Source: Burkholderiales bacterium
Lineage (GTDB): Bacteria > Pseudomonadota > Gammaproteobacteria > Burkholderiales > JAEUOS01
Length of the DNA: 17,720 nt
Assembly (NCBI GenBank): GCA_947456845.1
Contig: CANGUJ010000025.1
Location: 1 to 17,720, forward strand
Direction of reading: 5' to 3'
Within the stretch, counting starts at the first letter, position 1. Each line of letters opens with the position of its first letter. The notes under the pieces are model-generated. The model had not been told where the DNA came from and did not search any database. It saw nothing but the letters and a program-made list of their open reading frames with translations. This document shows, in pieces, positions 15,869 to 17,720 of this stretch. Both the position numbers and the translations under genes were made by a program.

Positions 15869-15931
15869 TTCTCGTCTCCCGTTTGTATTCCGGCCGGCAC
15901 TTCAACAGGCAATACTAGGAGAATAGCCCGC

Positions 15932-16060
15932 TTACGCCGGCCCCGCCCTTTGCAGCGCCTTGACTTCCTCCCGGGCGCGCCGGATTAAGCACGCGCGTTC
16001 GGCGTTCTGCTCGAACAGGTTGCACTTGTGCCCAGGGGCGCAGCCCGGAAGGTTGGCCAT
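15932..16060 (-). CDS. Small hypothetical protein with cysteines
   Basis: A 42-residue frame (MANLPGCAPGHKCNLFEQNAERACLIRRAREEVKALQRAGPA) in the gap between livF and the Bug gene. About 85% of its codons end in G or C, like its neighbours, and the C-terminal half looks like a charged helix. Three cysteines (Cys7, Cys13, Cys24) are present. The frame is open further to a TTG at 16127-16129, which would give 65 residues. No good ribosome binding site is visible for either start, so it may be spurious. I do not recognise the family. The rest of the gap, 15869-15931 and 16130-16182, holds nothing else clear. Confidence 0.4.
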   Translation of the reverse strand: MANLPGCAPGHKCNLFEQNAERACLIRRAREEVKALQRAGPA

Positions 16061-16182
16061 TTCGGCGGTGATGTACTCAGCCGGCTGCCGGGGGTCTGCG
16101 CATGATGGCGCGCCATCTGCCGGTAGCAACCCGCGGTCCGTCGATGTTTCCTTGTTGAAAGACCGACGGCCGAAGCCGTGAC

Positions 16183-16884
16183 CTAGACCGCCAGATACTG
16201 CGCCTGCACTTCCGCGTTGGCGCGCAGTTGCTCCATGGTGCCGGAAAAGCGGATCGCGCCTTTTTCGATGATGTAGGCCCGGTCCGCGACATCCATCGCG
16301 AAATGCAGGTTCTGCTCCGACAGCAGGATCGCCACGCCGGCCTTCTTGAGCCCGCGGATCGCCTCGGCCATCTGGTCGACGATCACCGGCGCCACGCCTT
16401 CGGAGGGTTCATCGAGCAGCACGCACAGCGGGTTGCCCATGAGGGTGCGAGCGATGGTGAGCATCTGCTGCTCGCCGCCCGACATGCGGCCGCCGGGGCG
16501 CTGCGGCATCTCGCGCAGGTTGGGAAAAAGCTCGCCTATCCTGGTGAAATCCCAGGTCGGCGCGCCCGCGCGCGGCGCCTGCCGCCCGACCTCCAGGTTC
16601 TCCAGCACCGTGAGATCGGTGAAGATGCGGCGCTCCTCGGGCACATAGCCCAGCCCCATCCGGGCGATGCGAAACGGCGCGAGCTTCTCGATGCGCTGGC
16701 CCTGGAATTCGATGGTGCCGGCCTTCGGTCGCACCAAACCGATGATGGACTTGAGCGTGGTGCTCTTGCCCGCGCCGTTGCGCCCGAGCAGCACCACCAC
16801 CTCGCCGGCGTTGACCTCGATGGAGACGTCGGAGAGGATGTGCGCCTGCCCGTAGTAGCTGTGGATGCCGGAAACCTTCAACAT
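16183..16884 (-). CDS. livF: Branched-chain amino acid-type ABC transporter ATPase LivF
   Basis: One of the two ATPases of a LIV-type (HAAT) importer; 233 residues, normal for LivF. Walker A is GRNGAGKST (34-42), and GYVPEERRIFTDLTVLENL contains the Q-loop-equivalent region typical of LivF. The ABC signature is MSGGEQQML, Walker B is CVLLDEPSEG, and the switch histidine sits in LLSEQNLHFAM. The ATG shares one base with the livG stop (TGATG), with GGGGAG about 9 bases upstream inside livG. The imported compound may be an amino acid, urea, amide or aromatic acid. It is the last recognised ABC gene of the operon; its binding protein may lie beyond the window. Confidence 0.95.
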   Translation of the reverse strand: MLKVSGIHSYYGQAHILSDVSIEVNAGEVVVLLGRNGAGKSTTLKSIIGLVRPKAGTIEFQGQRIEKLAPFRIARMGLGYVPEERRIFTDLTVLENLEVGRQAPRAGAPTWDFTRIGELFPNLREMPQRPGGRMSGGEQQMLTIARTLMGNPLCVLLDEPSEGVAPVIVDQMAEAIRGLKKAGVAILLSEQNLHFAMDVADRAYIIEKGAIRFSGTMEQLRANAEVQAQYLAV

Positions 16885-17627
16885 CAGTGCCGGCTCCCCA
16901 GGTAAATGCGCTGCACTTCCTCGTTGGCCCGCACGGCCTGCGGCTCGCCTTCGGCGATGAGTTGCCCGCGGTTGAGTACGATGATGCGCGAGGCATGCGC
17001 GAAAACCACGTCCATGTCGTGCTCGGTGAAGAGCACGCCGATGTTGTCGGTTTTGACGATCTCGGCGGCCAGCGCCATCAGCGCGACGCGCTCCTTGGGC
17101 GCCATGCCGGCGGTGGGTTCATCCATCAGGAGCAGGCGCGGCTTGTTCGCCAGCGCCACGGCGAGTTCGAGGCGCTTCAGGTCACCATAAGCGAGCACCG
17201 AGCAGGGACGATCGGCCTGCGCTTTCATGCCTACCCGGTCGAGGAGTTCGTCCGCATCGGCGACGTACTGGTCACGTGCGCGGCGCCACAGGTTGGTGAA
17301 GCCGCCGCGATGCGACAGGAGTGCGACCTGCACGTTCTCGCGCACGGTCATGGAACTGAAGGTCGCGGTGATCTGGAAGGTGCGCCCCACGCCCAGGCGC
17401 CACACCTGGCGCGGCTTCAGGCCGACGACCTGCCGGCCCTGGAACTCGATGCTGCCCGCGTCCGGCGCCAGCTGGCCGTTGAGCATGTTGAAGCAAGTGG
17501 ATTTCCCCGCGCCGTTGGGACCGATCAAGGCGAGCAACTCGCCCGACCCCACCTCGAAACTGACATCGCCCACCGCGCGCACGCCGCCGAACGACTTGGT
17601 CAGGCCGGACACCTTGAGGAGGCTCAT
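16884..17627 (-). CDS. livG: Branched-chain amino acid-type ABC transporter ATPase LivG
   Basis: The second ATPase of the LIV-type importer, 247 residues. LTKSFGGVRAVGDVSFEV precedes Walker A GPNGAGKST. VGRTFQITATFSSMTVRENVQVAL holds the LivG Q-loop segment (GRTFQ). The signature region is VLAYGDLKRLELA, where LAYGD replaces the canonical LSGGQ as is common in LivG. Walker B is LLLMDEPTAGM, and the switch histidine is in LFTEHDMDVVF. The ATG at 17625-17627 overlaps the livM stop (ATGA), and AGGAGG lies 4 bases upstream. Overlap on both sides shows a tight operon. Confidence 0.95.
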   Translation of the reverse strand: MSLLKVSGLTKSFGGVRAVGDVSFEVGSGELLALIGPNGAGKSTCFNMLNGQLAPDAGSIEFQGRQVVGLKPRQVWRLGVGRTFQITATFSSMTVRENVQVALLSHRGGFTNLWRRARDQYVADADELLDRVGMKAQADRPCSVLAYGDLKRLELAVALANKPRLLLMDEPTAGMAPKERVALMALAAEIVKTDNIGVLFTEHDMDVVFAHASRIIVLNRGQLIAEGEPQAVRANEEVQRIYLGSRH

Positions 17628-17720
17628 TGGGCCTCCTTGACGAACATGCGCTTGATCGACCCGGCCACGCCCTGCGGGAACGCCAGCACAAGCACCAGAA
17701 TGGTCAGTCCGAGGGCCGCG
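17624..17720 (-). CDS. livM: C-terminal end of a LIV-type ABC permease (LivM), partial
   Basis: Only the last 31 residues are in the window: a hydrophobic helix (LGLTILVLVLAFPQGV) followed by AGSIKRMFVKEAQ and a stop. This matches the end of the second permease of LIV-type transporters, which usually precedes livG. The stop overlaps the livG start by ATGA. The gene continues past the right edge. Confidence 0.8.
   Translation of the reverse strand, partial: AALGLTILVLVLAFPQGVAGSIKRMFVKEAQ

Overview
The window is a GC-rich stretch of bacterial chromosome. It is most likely from a betaproteobacterium of the Burkholderiales type or a close relative. The reasons are the strong G/C preference at third codon positions, a Bug-type (tripartite tricarboxylate) solute-binding protein, a TrpX-like ABC binding protein, DusA, and a hydantoinase A/B pair beside branched-chain amino acid (LIV) ABC genes. 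The lineage is inferred from gene content only. No rRNA, tRNA, CRISPR array, transposase or phage gene was seen.

Left part (1-3647, minus strand): a class I/II PLP aminotransferase, nicotinate phosphoribosyltransferase (pncB, Preiss-Handler NAD salvage) and tRNA-dihydrouridine synthase A (dusA). dusA and pncB are 10 bases apart and probably cotranscribed. Next comes an orphan TrpX-like binding protein (3695-4702). It is bracketed by two 44-base direct repeats that carry the start of dusA and its leader. The distal copy (about 4862-4900) still reads as a broken dusA N-terminus with an in-frame stop, so this small region records a past duplication or insertion.

Middle part (4953-9384): an exported histidine phosphatase and a Mak-like ROK sugar kinase form a plus-strand pair. 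The kinase overlaps tail-to-tail with a minus-strand classical SDR dehydrogenase. Divergent from the SDR is an exported TPR protein with a Pro/Lys-rich linker. An ECF sigma factor and its membrane anti-sigma factor follow, overlapping by ATGA, with an ECF-like promoter candidate in front.

Right part (9664-17720, all minus strand; transcription runs right to left): end of livM, livG and livF (overlapping or touching), a small Cys-containing ORF, a Bug-family periplasmic binding protein, a ribbon-helix-helix antitoxin with a Doc/Fic toxin, then hyuA, a protein made of two copies of a dimeric alpha/beta-barrel-like domain, and hyuB. The hyu genes probably hydrolyse a cyclic amide (hydantoin- or oxoproline-like) with ATP, and the transport genes may bring in such a substrate or its relatives. 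The substrate cannot be read from the sequence. The most noteworthy features are the duplicated-domain protein between hyuA and hyuB, the toxin-antitoxin pair placed 10 bases ahead of hyuA with a palindrome-rich operator candidate, and the dusA relic around the orphan binding-protein gene.
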